64,000 nucleotides of DNA, taken from positions 5,887,001-5,951,000 of the forward strand of contig JAZGTN010000016.1 of NCBI GenBank assembly GCA_037783415.1, read 5' to 3'. The stretch is from Leptasterias polaris (lineage: Eukaryota; Echinodermata; Asteroidea; Forcipulatida; Asteriidae). Made by a program: the position numbers and the translations under genes. The notes below the pieces were generated by a model that saw only the letters and a list, made by a program, of their open reading frames with translations, made no database searches and was not told where the DNA came from. Shown here piece by piece: positions 12,801-27,800 of the stretch. How positions within the stretch are numbered: the first letter of the stretch is position 1; the number at the start of each line of letters is the position of its first letter.

Positions 12801-15800
12801 GTATAGGGTGGGTGTGTTTAGGAAAATAGAAGGCACAGTTGTAAAGATTAAGAGTTGGAGGTCTGTATTATACAGGATTGGTAGAGCTGACAAAATTGTC
12901 ACAGACGGTGTTCTTGTTTTGTATGATCTACCATATACACAAAACAACAAACCTGAGAAAAGTTGGGCCTAATCCAGTAACAAATTGAGAAACCCTGCAC
13001 AATTTTCAGCATGTAACCACATTGTCTATAGTTTTGGTTGTAACAACCGGAATTAGCTATTGCGATTTTTGTTTGTGTTTTCAGATACAGTTAACTTGAT
13101 TATAGCTTCTTTTCAGAGGGAAAAATGGTTCTGGTATTAATTTCATAATCAGTAATTTCTCAGAATAGTATTAAATAATGTCTTTTTTCTGTACCAATCC
13201 TGTAAAATACCTTCAAGGATGAAGTTGTGGCAAGATATTAAAACAGTCGGGGAAACATCTTAAAAACAGACGAACATTCAGGAGGTTCAAATGCAAGTGA
13301 AGTATGAGTTTCATGATAAATCAAGAAGCAGTAAGAGGTTGAAATATTGTTGCTATTTCTCAACAGACCTTTGTGAATGAACTTGAAAGCTATCGTCCTA
13401 CCATTGAGGCCATCAACATGAATGCAGCACCACTGATCCGTGAGAGTACACCAGAGATGGCTCGTACAATCCAAACCAAACTGGATAAGATCAACAAGAC
13501 ATACACCAATGTCAATGACCGTACCAAGGTAAGTGACTATAGTTACAATCAAGTAGACAAGAGAGTGTAAGTCTCACAGGTATTCTCACAACATTTCTTT
13601 ATAGTTTTTTGTTTATAACCACATGTAAATTTGTCAACCCTCTCTGTGATGCTGATTACAAAATTTGAGTGGAGGGGGAAATGACTCTGTTTACTCAAAT
13701 TAAGATCCATTGAATAGATTCCAAGTGCCTGTGCAGTTAAACTATATTTACTGCTGACAGTGCAGTCAATAGTGTGTAGTCTTTGAGAGTGTTACATCAG
13801 AGTTCTGGATTGTCGAAGTGTGAGTTCAAATCCAAATAAATTTAGGCAAGATACTTGTGTGCATGACCAAAACTAAGTTGTGTACTATCTTTAAAATAAT
13901 TATATTTGGTTGGATGTATTTCTTGACAGACTCTGGGTGACAATTGGAATGACACCCTGGACGAAGTTGTAACAACAGAGGAAACAGTGGACACTCTGGA
14001 GGACTTTGTTCTCCCGGTGGTAGAGCAACTGCAGTCAGAGGAACTCATGAAGTTGGACACTCCTCAGCTCAGCAAGAAACTCAAGGTGAGTAGCAAAATT
14101 GAAATATCCCAGTCTTGAAGAAACTCACTTATTAAGTAGAAAATGCTTCCCATTTAGATTGCAATTCTTAAAATCGGCAAGAAATTCACGGTGAGTTTTT
14201 ATGCTTTATGCTTGACTTGCAACTTATTTGTAAAGTCTGGCGCACTGTTGTGTGTAATTTTACTTTCCTTGTTAGTTACGATGTTTGACTTTTCTTTATC
14301 ATACTTGAATTAAAATAACCAGTCTTATTCCTCACCTTCTCTATACAGGATATCACACAACAGGTGGATAGACAGCGTCCTCAGTACCACAAGACCAAGA
14401 AGCTGATGGAAGACCTAGCCAAGAACAAGACGATTCGTGATACGACCAACGTTACTACGATGATGAACAATACTGATCGTAACTGGAACACTCTGGAGGA
14501 CATCCTCAATACAAGGTAGGTAGTAATCATGGACAGCATTAGGAATGCCCTAGAAACTTATAGGCCTGAAAACATAATGTGAATAGAAGAAAATAAAGAC
14601 ATGAGGAGTTTTAGATGTGGGTGGAAACCAGGGGCCAATTTCATAGAGCTGCTTAAGCACAAAAAGTAGCTAAGCACAACAAAATCATGCTTTCCGGATT
14701 AAGGTTACCAGCCAAAATGTTATGTCATATGTACAATCTCTGACTGGTATCCTGCTTATTTTTGTTTAGCAGAAAATTGTTAAGCAATATTTCCTGCTTA
14801 AGCAGCTCAATGATATTGTGCCCAGATTGGACCTGATTTTATGGTTTTGCTTACAGTAACACTTTACGCTTACTGGCATCATTCTACGTTTCAATGCTAG
14901 TATCAGATTTCTGCTAGCTGTGTATTACAAAGCAAAGTATGCTTAATAGTTACAAAAAGAATTCTCCTCTAACCAGTGAAAATACTTGCGTAATGCAGAT
15001 ATTTCTGCAACAGTTAGCAAAGATTGTTTACTTAAGGTAAGCAATGTTTCAAAATATGGTGTACATTATGACAATTGATGTTTGTATCCTTAATATTTCT
15101 GCAAACCAACAGGACTCAGCAACTTGAGGAGTTGGAAGACATGAATAGACGTTACAATACCTGTAATGAAGACATCAATCGCATGGTTGGTACCATCGAG
15201 AGGAAGTTTGACCAACTACCCTCAGTTACTAGAGACACAAAGGTCATCTCAAGTCAGCTCAACACTGTCAAGGTAAAACAAAATCACCTTCTTCTTGTCT
15301 GCCATGTGTTTAACAAAACAATAATTTCATGTATTTTAAAACTATACAGCTCCATTTTGTTCATGGTAGAAACCATTACAGAAACATGAGTTGGATGAAT
15401 AGAAAAGTTCAGAATTATTCTGACAAGTTCAGTACCACTTCCCATCTTAACCTCAAAAGCAGTATCCTTTTAATGCAACTATTTATTTGGTACCAAAAAA
15501 AGGCTGTTATTTTGATTCAATGTAAACATTGTTTATACAAACAGAGATCTGATCTGTCCATGGTGCTATCGCATACTCTTCTGTCCATGGTGCTATCGCA
15601 TACTCTTCTGTCCATGGTGCTATCGCATACTCTTCCTTTATGTATTATAACCATTCAATTCAGTTTTTTAAATTTAATTTTACATTTATTTCCACATTGT
15701 CGAAAAATTTCAAATTTAAGTAAACAAATACAGATGAAGTATTGAAATCAAATACAATCAAGAACTCATTGAAAAAAAACCAAGATAATAGAATGGTTTA

Positions 15801-18800
15801 GGAGCAAACCAATTTGGGGGCATTTTCAGAAGCCAAAAGGTGGCTTGTATTGAAATGCCCACTAACAAATAGACACAATTTACAGCGAAAACAAAAGCAA
15901 CAAACAAATATCGACAATACATACATTCAAGTCTTACATTACTGGTTCTTTGCAGAGAAATCACACATCTTGAAGAGATATTTACATCACTCTTATACCA
16001 CAAGCCTCTCCACCATACGAATGATCAACTTTGACTAATGTCAATATTTTTTCCCTTACAGCCCTTGCAGAAGGAGACGGTCCAACTGAAGCCTAAACTG
16101 GAAGAGATGTCAAACATCTGCAAGACATTGGATAACCTCCAACAAGAGGTGATTAGGCCTGTCCAGTCAGCGCCAGTACACCGTACTACACAGCTGGGTA
16201 CTGTCACCAGTGAACAGCCACAGATCAAAAAGACTAAGAGGACCTTTGAGGAACTCACCAAGAGTGCTTTCCTACCACAAGGTAAGGCAAATCCTCTAAA
16301 TGATTACCATTGGTATAAAGAACTGGGGTCTTAGAGGTGGAAGGCCAACCAGACCACCATTCAGTGTAGCTGGACCAATGAATTGGAACAATCTTCCTCC
16401 TGTCATTGGGGAATCTGTTTATCTTTATTTCATAAAGCCCTTTAAGACTCACCTCTATCCATGATAATTTGTATTATGTGCGCTGTGATCTTGATGGAAT
16501 TGCGCCTTATAAGTTTTGATTGTTATGTTATGTTATGTGAGCTTTAGATTGATACTAGGCAAATTGTTTTATGATTACAAGTCCATTATTTTCTTGTAAA
16601 CAGAGTCTGACGTCAGTCGTACCTATAACACCTCCAACAACCGATTTGACACTCTGAACAAGAACATCAATTACCGACTGGAGGATTTGGAGCTGATGCA
16701 GAACTTTGTGGATCATTCAGACAATGCCAATGACCTCTTGTCTTGGACAATGACCACTGATGCTAAGCTGGACCGTCAGGTACCAACCAGTAACGATATC
16801 GATACGCTGTCACAGGAGATCGATAACTACAAGGTAAGAATGATATCTTCAATCAGTCGTGTTGATTTGTTCTCATTTTGGTTATGGCAGAAGGTGTTTC
16901 CTAAATTGTTTAGTATCAGTGTCTGGTTTCTACATTGTCACAAACACTGTTAACAATTTAATGTGTTTGGTACAGTGTCAAGCTGTATTGAAGTTCCTTC
17001 AGAGTCCTTACAAACATTTTTTGAAAGGAACACCACAAAGGTTTCTTTGTAAAAGACACGTTTATAACAGTACATTTTGATCATGAAATTTGAATAACAT
17101 TGTGGCAAAAGCAACAGTTGCGGTGGGTACTGTAGAAGAAATTTGAGGCAAGGTTTTTGTATGATCCAGTTTTTGCCCTTACACTGCTGGTTTTAAGCAC
17201 TGTATACTCGGTACTTTCCTGAGTCTTGTGAAAAATGGATGCAAAATTAACATCTATTAACAAGTTTTTGTAATTTCTTGATAGTTACTGGTGAAGGATA
17301 TCGACAACCATGAGCATCCCATCAATGACATGATCCATCGTATCGACACCTTCTACAATCAGAACATTGATCGACTGTCTCCTGAACAGAAAGACGCCCT
17401 GCAACGACTCAGCAATGATCTACGCAATCGCTATGATGAGTTACTGAGGAAGTATCGTCAGGAACTCTTGAACTCTGAGAATCATCTGAATCAGCTCAGG
17501 AATGAGCAAGAGGAGTCGGTATGTACTGAGTCTTAATTATCAAGACTAGTAATTAAGAGAAAATGGAATTGGCTGTTGCAAACTTCTTACCAACCAAAAG
17601 GACATAATGGGTATAAATGCACAGAATGGTTAATGGCCTGATGTTTCGACCCTAGCAGAGTCTTTCTCGAAAGCTAAATGACAACACAACACACATACAC
17701 AGGTATACTGGTGTATCAGAAGTAATCGAGAGGAAAGAAATGAAAAAAGAGAGAGAGAGGCAGAAAGCACCCCAAAAAAGCAAGGGATAAAAAATGAAGG
17801 AGATGAGAGTGGGGGGGGGGGGTGTAGAGGGAAGGGACCACCCCAGTATTCCAATTTAAATCTTAGGTTTTTGCCAAAATTTGATGTATGTGGTACTACA
17901 CAAGCCAACCAATCTTAAAATGGCATAACACTTTATTGGAGTGTTTATCAAGTATTTTGTTGGACTTGGGATAAAATGCCAAGAGAGCTAGTCTTAAAGA
18001 TTAAGCTAACATTGGTCCATTTTTATTTTTAGTCTACCCTGAATCGACGAAGCCAGAAGATTCTTGAGGATGTGGTTCAGATCAATAACTGGATGGACAA
18101 TGCTGAGAAGGGTCTAGCATCTGAACAACCACTGAGTGAAGAGACTCGACCTCTCACTCAACAGGTCAACCAACACGGGGTAAGTTATGCAAACTTATAA
18201 GTCAATATACAGGCCTCTCAATTGTCAGGAGTTCTCCTGATATTTCATTTCTGAGGTTTTTTAGAAAGCGTAAAGTTTAATTATTGATATCATTTATTTG
18301 TATTATGGTGTATTAAAAAACTGCTCATTTTCAGCCTACAGGGTGAGTTACAAAACGGTGTACATGAAAAAATATTAGGAATATTTTGCATTTTGAAATG
18401 CCACAAAAGAGCACTATATGAATTGGTCATATTATTATTATTATTTTGTTATGATAACTGAGTCTGTAAATGCTCTGTTTGGTAGCTGTTTATAAGTAGG
18501 GGGGAAAAGAGACTGATTAATTATTAGGTGGGTATGCCCTTAAAAATACTGTTTTTTATTTTTGTTGCAATAAAAACAGCATGAACAAATGAGGGGATTA
18601 ATGTTAAAAGGGTAGAATATGGCAGTGTACTACTACTGTTTCATGAACACTGCATTTACTGACATGAAACAGTTAAGAAAAATAGTTGCCCAAATAAAAA
18701 ATAAAAATGAAGTTGCTATGAACATCTTCCCATGGCCTATAATCAGAGAAGTAAATTGTTCATTTTGTTTCTGAATTTTTTCAGACTCTTCATGAGGACA

Positions 18801-21800
18801 TTGTCAAGCAGCAGACCCCAGTTGTCAAGAATGTGGAAGAAGCTGTCCGCTTTTTGGATCAGTACGGCCCTCGTCTTCGTGATGCTGACCGTAACAAGCT
18901 CCACAACATTGTAGACAACCTCCAGCCTCGCTATGACGTTGTGAGCAACCAGTCCCATCAACGCCAGACTAAGCAGAACTATGGCCTGAATGATCTGAAT
19001 AAGTATGAGACTGAAAAGGACTCCTTCTCCACCTGGATCGACACTGCTGAGAGACAGCTACAACAGGCTCAGAAGAATGTCCCACAGGATCTAGACACTC
19101 TGAGGAAGCAGATTGAAGACCAGAAGGCTTTCACTGAGGAAGTCAATGATCAGAAGGGAGACCTGAAGTTCATCAACATGACAGGGCAGAAGTTTACCAA
19201 TGATGCTAAGGTGGGTTTGTGTTTTGATGATCCAGCAGTATGAAAACATAATTTTTAAAATGTACATTAAAGCAGATATTTTTCAGACTTTAATCTGATT
19301 TCTGAATGTTTTTCCCTTGGGAAAAATGAGAAAAAGCTGTTCCTACCTTTTTCCAAGGACCAAATATCATGCCTGTTAAAGTCATGAAGCAAAATATGAC
19401 CTTGTTTTAATCATAGATTTCCGACTGCAACCACGTCTTGTTTCCTGACGATGGACAAAGTATACTATCCGAAACGCTGAGTCCATCGGTTCTTCTCAGA
19501 ACCACCAATCACTCAAAAGAAATATGTCTTATGTTTATTGTCTTTCCACCATGCAAACCTTCAAATCTTAGAAGGCTTGTTTGTTGTTACAATTGTTGGA
19601 TGTATTGCTATGAGCTGTCATTTCTTATTTTTATTTGAATAACAGAACTACAAGTCTGATTTGTCTGAGTTCCGCGCCACAACCATGCCTCGGGAATTCA
19701 TCCGCTCCTTCCAAGAGAACCAGGACACCAACATCATCCGTGACCAGACAACTGACCTGAATGACCGCTACACCAACCTGAAGACCAGCAGCATCCACTT
19801 CACTAACAGCCTGGCCGACATCGCCGACCGGCTCCAGCGCTACCAGAACTCGGTCAGCGTTGCTGACCGGTGGTTGGGGAATTCACGGACCACGTTGGAC
19901 AACTTGCTCAGCAAACCAGTGCCAGCTGAAACTTCTGAGATCCAGAAACAGATTGATGATCTGAAGGTATGCTTTCAAATAATAACAAAATCATTGATTT
20001 TTAGATTTTTAAAGCGATGAAAGGGAGTGATGATATTGAACATCTGAAGGTGTTTGTTTCAAGGAAGTTAATAAGACACCGTTGGTCTTTAAAAGAGCAA
20101 GAAAGTAGTTGATTTTCATCTTGTGCAAGAAGTTCCTACTTATGTTTTTTTGTATAAAGTTTCTATTAAATTGATTTCCTTTCAAAAAACCACTGTCTTA
20201 TCTTTTTAATGGTTTATTCAGTTTTCTATATTTTTATAATTGAACGTTTGAATCAAGGTTTCCCCAGGATAAACAAGAATAAAAACATAAATAAAATAAA
20301 TTTCAAGTTTATATGTTGAGATTGAAGTCCAATTTTGTATTCCATTCCATGCTCAGACATTCATGGACGATGTGATCCACTTCTCTGATGAGATTGACAC
20401 TGTGAAGACCTTCGGTGACAAACTCTGCTCAGTTCAACCTCAGCTTGGCACAAGTGTTGGCCGTACCACGGAGGATGTAAACCATCGCTATAACTCCCTC
20501 CATGGACAGATCAATGATCGTCTGAATAACCTTCAGGATGCCCTGGGCCGCTCCCGCAGCGTTCAGGACAGCCTGGATGGACTCCTGAGATGGTTGGACC
20601 AGGCTGAGAAGGAAGCTCATATCATGGATAAGGGAACTGTCATCAAGGTGGAGAAGGAACCTCTGCAGGAATGCTCACAAACTTGTAGGGTAAGTCTTCT
20701 ACCTTGATACTCATTGTCTCACCTGGACCGTGCTGATTTCTCTGAGACTGTCTGCAGTTCTTCCTTTAGCGGCTGCAAGATCTGACCTACTTCCACTCAA
20801 CCAAAAAGGTCAAAGAAGTAAAGGTCATTATCTGAATTGACAATTTCCATTTTAATATTCTTGCTACAGGTCTTCCAGACCGACGTTGACAACCACGCAC
20901 CTGTGGTGCAATCCATGAATGATGCCGTCGGCAAAGTGATCCGCATGAGCGAACCCAAAGTCGCTGAGGTGTTGAAGAACCGCATGGAAGAGGTAAACAG
21001 CCGCTTTGCCGGAGTGGACCACACTGCCAAGAGACACGGTGGCCAGCTGACCGATCTGAACGGCAAGCTGAATGAGTTTGAGAAGGAGGTAGACCTGTTG
21101 GAGAACTGGGAGCTACCGTTGCTGGAGACACTGGAGTCCAGACGCTTCATGAAGGATGAACTTCCAGCTGTCTACAGTAAACTCACTGTAAGTGTAGACT
21201 TATGGACTCCAAGCCTTATGAACTCCAAGCCTTATGAACTCCAATGATGTTTGGAGACACAAATTACAATAAAAGTTCCATTAAATTACATCAAAATACC
21301 AACAATAAAAATAAATTTTAATTATTGTAAAAAAAGAAGAAAAAAGTTTGCATCACGTAAATTCAGTTCACACGCGCCCTGACATGATAAAAAAACACTG
21401 TGAATTGAGGTATTTTTCTGTTTCCTGATTCTCTACTCTCTTTCTCCCTCACTTAGGATGCAACACGTCAAGTTGAGAACCACAAACCACAGTTGAGTAA
21501 GGTACACAAGCTTGGTGAGGAGTTACTAACTCATCCTAGAGGCAATGACACCACTTACGTCCAAAAGGTCCTGGACAGCGTGGATAGCAACTGGGAGACC
21601 ATGGAGGATGTACTGGAGAAGAGGTAGGAAATAGTACTCGGGCATGTTGGGTTGGAATTGAAACCAGGCTGGCTTAGTGGTTTCTCTCCCTGCCTTTTTT
21701 TCTGTGGACCCCAGTTCGAATCCCACTCCAGACTGCAGCCTTGCTTGTGGACTGGGTTTTCAGTCCCTACCTGATTACATGGGTTTTCTCTATTGGGGTT

Positions 21801-24800
21801 TTCCTCTCACATGTAAATCTGAACATTTCTTGTTGTTTCCTATTCATCCTGTTATTGGTGCTAATTGTGCAGTTGGATGTATAAGAAATATAGTATAAAG
21901 GAAAGTAAGATTGTCCTAGTTTTGTTTTTTACAGAAACTATCAAAGAGACGGAATATGAAACAAATCATTTATTGAGGAGTCTGAGTAAAGTTGTGTGCA
22001 TGTTTAAATATATTCATATCAACTTTACAAAAGAGGCAGACTTTTCAAAGTTTGTAAAACAAAACCTAATCGGGAATTTTTGTTATAGGAATTCTCAGTT
22101 TGAGAATCGCCAGGCAGCGGCTAAGAAGTACGGCGCAGCAAACAAAGACACCAGCTACTGGCTGGACAACACTGAACGTCGTGTCCACCAACTCCAACCA
22201 GTCTCCAGGGACACAGACACCATTGACATCCAGCTGAAGGAGGTACGACCCGTTCGTCAGGAGGTGGTCGCCTATGAACCCCAGATCGTCAATGTCTGCA
22301 ATCTGGGAACAACCCTGGATAGACTGGTCAAGGAGACTGAATCACCGCTGGCTGTCATGCCACATCAGAAGTCCACTTCTGTTGGTCAGCTCAGACGCCC
22401 TGGAGAGAGGCTTAGACCCAAGATCTTTGAAGAACACCTTGACCAAAGCTTCTTGGAAGGTGAATACCTTTAAAGAGACTGTAAATATTTACAGCATTTA
22501 AGCATTCAAATTTGCTTAACATAATTTTAAAAAATTAAGTTATGGCAGTTCTGACGAAGTAATATTTGTGGTTGGTTTCCTTTCCTTTTTTGCTTAGAAG
22601 AAAAAAAATTTAATTATTATTTTTTGTTCTTAATAGGAAAATCTATGAAATCAGAAATAGAACTAGGGAAAAATTCTAAGATATTTGATTGTTTTTGAAT
22701 GCACTGTTTTTTTAAAACTAAAAATCTGTAAAATGAAACTTGCAGAGCTTGATAACGCTAATTATCATACTTTTCTCTATTATTTATGACAGAGCAATCT
22801 CCAATCCTTGACGAGACCCAACAGACTCGCCACCGCTATGATGATCTCCTGAGACGCTTGACCGGTCGTCAAGACCTTCTGGAGCTCCTGAGTGAGTACA
22901 ACAGCATCAACAACCGTCTGAAGGACACACAGGAATGGGCAATCACCATGGATGCCGAGCTCAACCAGAAGAAGGGAGGAAACAAAGATCTGGGATCACT
23001 GACTCAAGGCATGGATGATATCAAGGTACGAGGCTTTCTTGCTGTCTCTGACTCTTAAGGTCTTGTCACACAGGGCAATTTTACTGGCGAATTGGAGGCA
23101 ACCAACTGCAACACTGTGGCAGCACAAGAGACATTCTTCTATCTGTAACTCACCATCCTCAAGAAAATGAGAAAATTGATATTTGAATGAATTTTCTTAT
23201 TGGCAATTGTCTGGAACTGGTTGCTTTTAATGTGTGACATGGCCTTTACAGTTTTATCTTTGTCTCATTTGTGGCAAAGGAAAATCAGATTAGCACCCAC
23301 ATTTATGTCTGAAGTGATTGTCAAAAATTTAAAATGATAAACAAGTGCCTTGTTGAACATGATTTTAAAAGAATTATTTCAGATAATCATGTATCGGCAA
23401 TTTGTAAAAACTATGTTTTTTGAAAAATGATATTTTCCTGAAAATGTTGAAGAATTGTACCATTCCTTTATTATTATATTATTATTATTATTTTTATTAT
23501 TATATATTTCTGGTAATAAAACCATGGATGCCTCATAACTGAACTTAATCACTGTAACTCGCAAGCCAGAGAGAACCTGTTTACAAGGTGCGGCTTATTT
23601 GTGAACCAGAAACACCTGGGTTAACCCCTACTCTTCCATGATAAGTGTTCTGTGTTCTTTTATGTGCACTACCAATTCTAGTACACAGGACCTATAACTT
23701 AATGTCCCATCCGAAGGACAAAGCAATTATGGTAAAGTATCTGGCCAGGATTGGGACTCGATCCAACACTCTGCTGGTCACAAACACTAGAGCTTGAGTC
23801 CAGTGCTCTTAACCGCTCAGCAACGACAAATACAGTTATCTTGGATTAACAAACATTCAATTCAATCTCTATTTGGATATTCTTACAATTTTTTTTTTTT
23901 TCATATCCATCGTGAACCCATTCTTCCTACAGAGTATCCAGACCAGCATCCGCAACAAAAGAGCTCCAATACAGGAGGTGATCAGTGAAGCCGAGGCGTA
24001 CCTTCGTGTCAACAAAGACAAGCTGTCACCAGAGCAGATTGAGACCATACAGAAACGCATAAATGAACTCAGGACCTTCTTGGATCAAATCTGGGTCATC
24101 TCTGAGCAAATCATCAAAGAGACAGAGACTCAGATCCACAGCATCAATCTGCAACAGGAGGAATCGGTAGGGAAAGAAACTCGACAATCTTTGGGAAACT
24201 TTGACATTTGACAGAATGCGAAGCGATTGCGTGATGCAGGCAATCATGTACAAGCTGTTTTCCAATTGTAATGCAGGGAACTTGGCTTCGCTTCGCTTTC
24301 ACAATTCTCGTGAAATATGAAGCAGGCTTTATACAAACCCAGTAAAATAACTAAAATGAGTCTCCTATGGATCCCAGTATAAGCACAAAGTCAACGGATA
24401 AACCAAAACTACAAAACATTTGCACCAAGCAAACTTAAGAAAAATTCTCTGATGAACATAATAAGATCCTATTAAGTATACTAACATTGTCTTTGGTTTT
24501 CTTATACAAAGTGCTTTTTTGAATTTTATGAAAAAACAGACACATAGCTAAAGGATGTTTACATTCCCCAAAATCTGCTTTAAGTATTTTTCCTTATGGG
24601 GAAGACTGACATATTTCTTATGAGTCTAATGATTCGATGTTGTATTTCTTCTTGATATTTAGTCCAATCTTGGTTTGGAGTTGGATTCAGTCCTGCAAGC
24701 TCTGAGAGACCTTCTTGAGTGGGTACGGGTGACAGAGGAGAAACTTTCCTCTCAGCAACCCATGACTGAGCAGACCCAGACTCTCAACAACCAGGTCTCT

Positions 24801-27800
24801 ACACAAAAGGTAAAACACTTGGAGGATTTCTTGTAAGGTTTGCTGTTACACCACGATGTTATCTCTTCTGTACCAAAGGAACGATCAAATGATAAAAATA
24901 AAGTGCACAATTTTTGTATAGTGCTTAATCAAACCCGAGGGCGTCTCAAAGTGCTGGTTAATTTTCTATTTTGTTTTACGTGGTATGTGGAGCTTTGTTC
25001 AATTTATAAGACCCATTTATTTACAGAGCACAATTTAACGGTTTAAAAGATGCTGTGGCGCAATCTACAGCCAACCATACCAGAAAGCAATGGGGCGAAC
25101 CCTTCTCTTAACGATAAGTGTATGGGGTGCTTTTACGTGCATTACAACACAGGACCTACGTCTTTTTGTCCCATTCAAAGAATGAAGCAATAATGGTCAA
25201 GACCGGGACTTGTACCCAAACTCTGCTGATCAGGAACACCAAAGCTTGGGTCCAGTGCACTTGACCAATCAACCACGCCATCATGACAAAGATGTATACA
25301 TATTTTTTGTGCAAACTCTTCTCAGCTCTTATGTTCTTCCCTATTTTCATTCCGTACCAGGACATCAATGAAGACATTCAAGACCACAACGAGCCAATCC
25401 AACAGGTGGCTCAAGACGCTTTTGCTCTCATCAAGGCCAAGGGCAAGAAGATGACCGAAGACAACAAGCGTGACCTGGAGGACGCTGTAGAGCAGCTGAA
25501 ATCACGCTATGACGTCATCAACCGCAACTCCACTGACCGTACCAACAAGATCACCTTCGGGTTCCAGGATCTTGACAAAATTGAAGAGGGATGTGGCGAG
25601 TTTGAGACGTGGCTGAAAAGTGCTGAACAAGAGATCAATGCCATCTTAAGGAATGTCAGTAGCGACTATGACACACTGACTCGTCAGACTGAAGAACATC
25701 AAAACTTCACCGATGATGTTGTCACACACTCAGCTGATCTGAAATACATGAACAAAGCTACTCAGAAATTCCTGTCTACAGCCAAGGTAATGTGACAACC
25801 ATAGTTATCCCCACTCACCTTCAACCCAGCTGCCCTGCTGTCCTCTTCCCCACATCTTGAAACACTCTTTTGAAAATTGTTTATAGTTTTATTTCAGTAC
25901 TCGGCAGGTAAGATCTATGTAGATATAATCATGAGATTGCTTTTCAAAGTTTCATCTGAATCGTTGGAGATATTGAAATAATTTTCATATTTTGATCAAA
26001 TTCTTTCCACATGTTGATCTTCTTGAGTCCTCCTTAAAATTAATTGCCTCATTTGAACTACTTTTCTTACAAAGATTAAAGGTATTTTAAACTTAAAAGG
26101 ATTATTGACAGAGCTATTAAATAGGTTATTATTTCTTTTCCTTTCTTTTTCAGACTTTCAAAGACTTCCTTGCCGACTTCCGCCAGCGTGTGATGTCCAA
26201 GCAATTCCAGCGTAGCTTCCAGGAACAGCCTGACTCAGAATTCTTGAGGAAGACCCTGGAGGATTACAACACCCGCTATGAGAAGCTGAAGACAGAGTGC
26301 TTCAACCATGGTCATCACCTACAACGTCTGATGGAGAAGCACAAGCGCTACTGGGACAAGTCTGATGACACCAACGTTTGGCTCCAGGATGCTGGAGAGA
26401 CCCTGCAGACACTTCTCCATAAGCCCATCGGTGCCGAGACCGACACCATCAAGAGGCAGATTGATGAGTTTGATAACTTCAAGAAGGATGTGAAGAAGCA
26501 CAGGACTGATGTGGATAAGGTGCGAGAGTACGGAGATGACTTGGTCAACATTCAGCCTAATGTACAGGTGCCTGTCCAGAGAAACACAGGTGAGTCCATT
26601 GGCTAGCGGTATAGTCTAGGTTACTGGAATGTAACTCTTGGACCCTTTGACTCCTAGGGTTTAGAGATTGAAATGTACAGCATCCAGTCTTCCACCTTTA
26701 TATTGTCTTTAGAATCTTATTTGTTTTGACACTGCTGGCTAGCGGAATAGTCTAGAATACTGGAATGTAACTCTTGGACTCTTTGACTCCTAGGGTTTAG
26801 AGATTGAAATATACAGCATCCCGTCTTCCACCTTTATATTGTCTTTAGAATCTTATTTGTTTGACACTGCTGGCTAGTGGTATAGTCTAGGTTACTGGAA
26901 TGTAACTCTTTGGACTCTTGGACTCTTGGACTCCTAGGGTTTAGAGATTGAAATATACAGCATCCTGTCTTCCATCATATCTTGTCTTTAGAATCTTTTT
27001 GTTTTGACAATGTGTCGCTTCTTTATTTTGTATTTGATGAGGCAATGGACGACAACAGCAAAATGATAGATAATAGGTCTTTTTGTGTTGTTTATCTAGA
27101 CGTGTTGTCACAATTTCTTTTTGTTTTTGTTTACAGAGGACATTGTTGACAAGTATGACAACCTAGACGGGGAGCTGAACAACCGCTCCCGTCTCCTGCA
27201 GGATGCCCTCGCTCAGTCACAGTCCATGCATGACAACCTGAATGATCTGATGAGCTGGCTGGATGGTACTGAGAAGGATGTCCACAAGATGGACAAGGGT
27301 ACTGTGGTTGTGGTCAAGAAGGCACCCATGCAGGAGCAGATGCAGCAGGGAGACGTAAGTAGATTAGGATTAAGATGGGATTAAGTAATATGAGTAGGAT
27401 CAAGGGATCATAATTAGGTTGAACCTCATGTGCCAAGTAGATACAGCAGGGAGATCTAAGAGGATAAGGATTAAGATGGGATTGTAAAAGTAGGATTCAG
27501 TGAGGGCACTTAAGAAGTTCACCATTTTCGCAACAGACACTCCAGTGAGGATTAATTAGAATTTAAGGTTGGATTTAGTCATTATGTAGGATTAGGTGAG
27601 ATTTACTCTCTTGATAAGATTAAGTAGTTTCTCTGATCTAATCCACTTCATCAGAAATGAAATAGATTAAGATAAGTACCTCATAACAAAACTTCCTTTT
27701 TTATTCACTCCATCCTCTGCTCAGGTGATCCATGAAGACATCACAGCCAAACAGAACATGATTGAAGAGTGCGTGATGAAGGCCAACAGCTTCGTACAAC

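Larger units (their letters stand above)
9498..16833 (+). repeat. Super-repeat unit U2 (A2-K2, 11 exons, 852 aa)
   Basis: C and D are fused in one 747-nt exon and G is split in two. All other modules keep the standard order, phase and near-standard length. Confidence 0.88.
17285..23025 (+). repeat. Super-repeat unit U3 (A3-K3, 9 exons, 850 aa)
   Basis: The most compact unit in exon number and genomic length (5.7 kb). E+F and I+J are each single exons, so the phase-1 E/F intron and the phase-0 I/J intron are missing. Confidence 0.88.

Noticed and set aside
15329..15745. 138-codon open frame in the I2-J2 intron
   Set aside because: It owes its length to three copies of a 27-bp repeat and has no conserved protein character.
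18335..18342. Strong-looking TTTTCAG|CCTACAGG|GTGAGT in the B3-C3 intron, as a microexon
   Set aside because: Only 8 nt, so it would shift the frame of a phase-0 junction. Treated as chance.
21865..22088. Upstream extension of exon IJ3 through an open frame starting near 21865
   Set aside because: The sequence before the TTATAG acceptor at 22088 is AT-rich, unlike module H or I, and other units have an acceptor at the same place.
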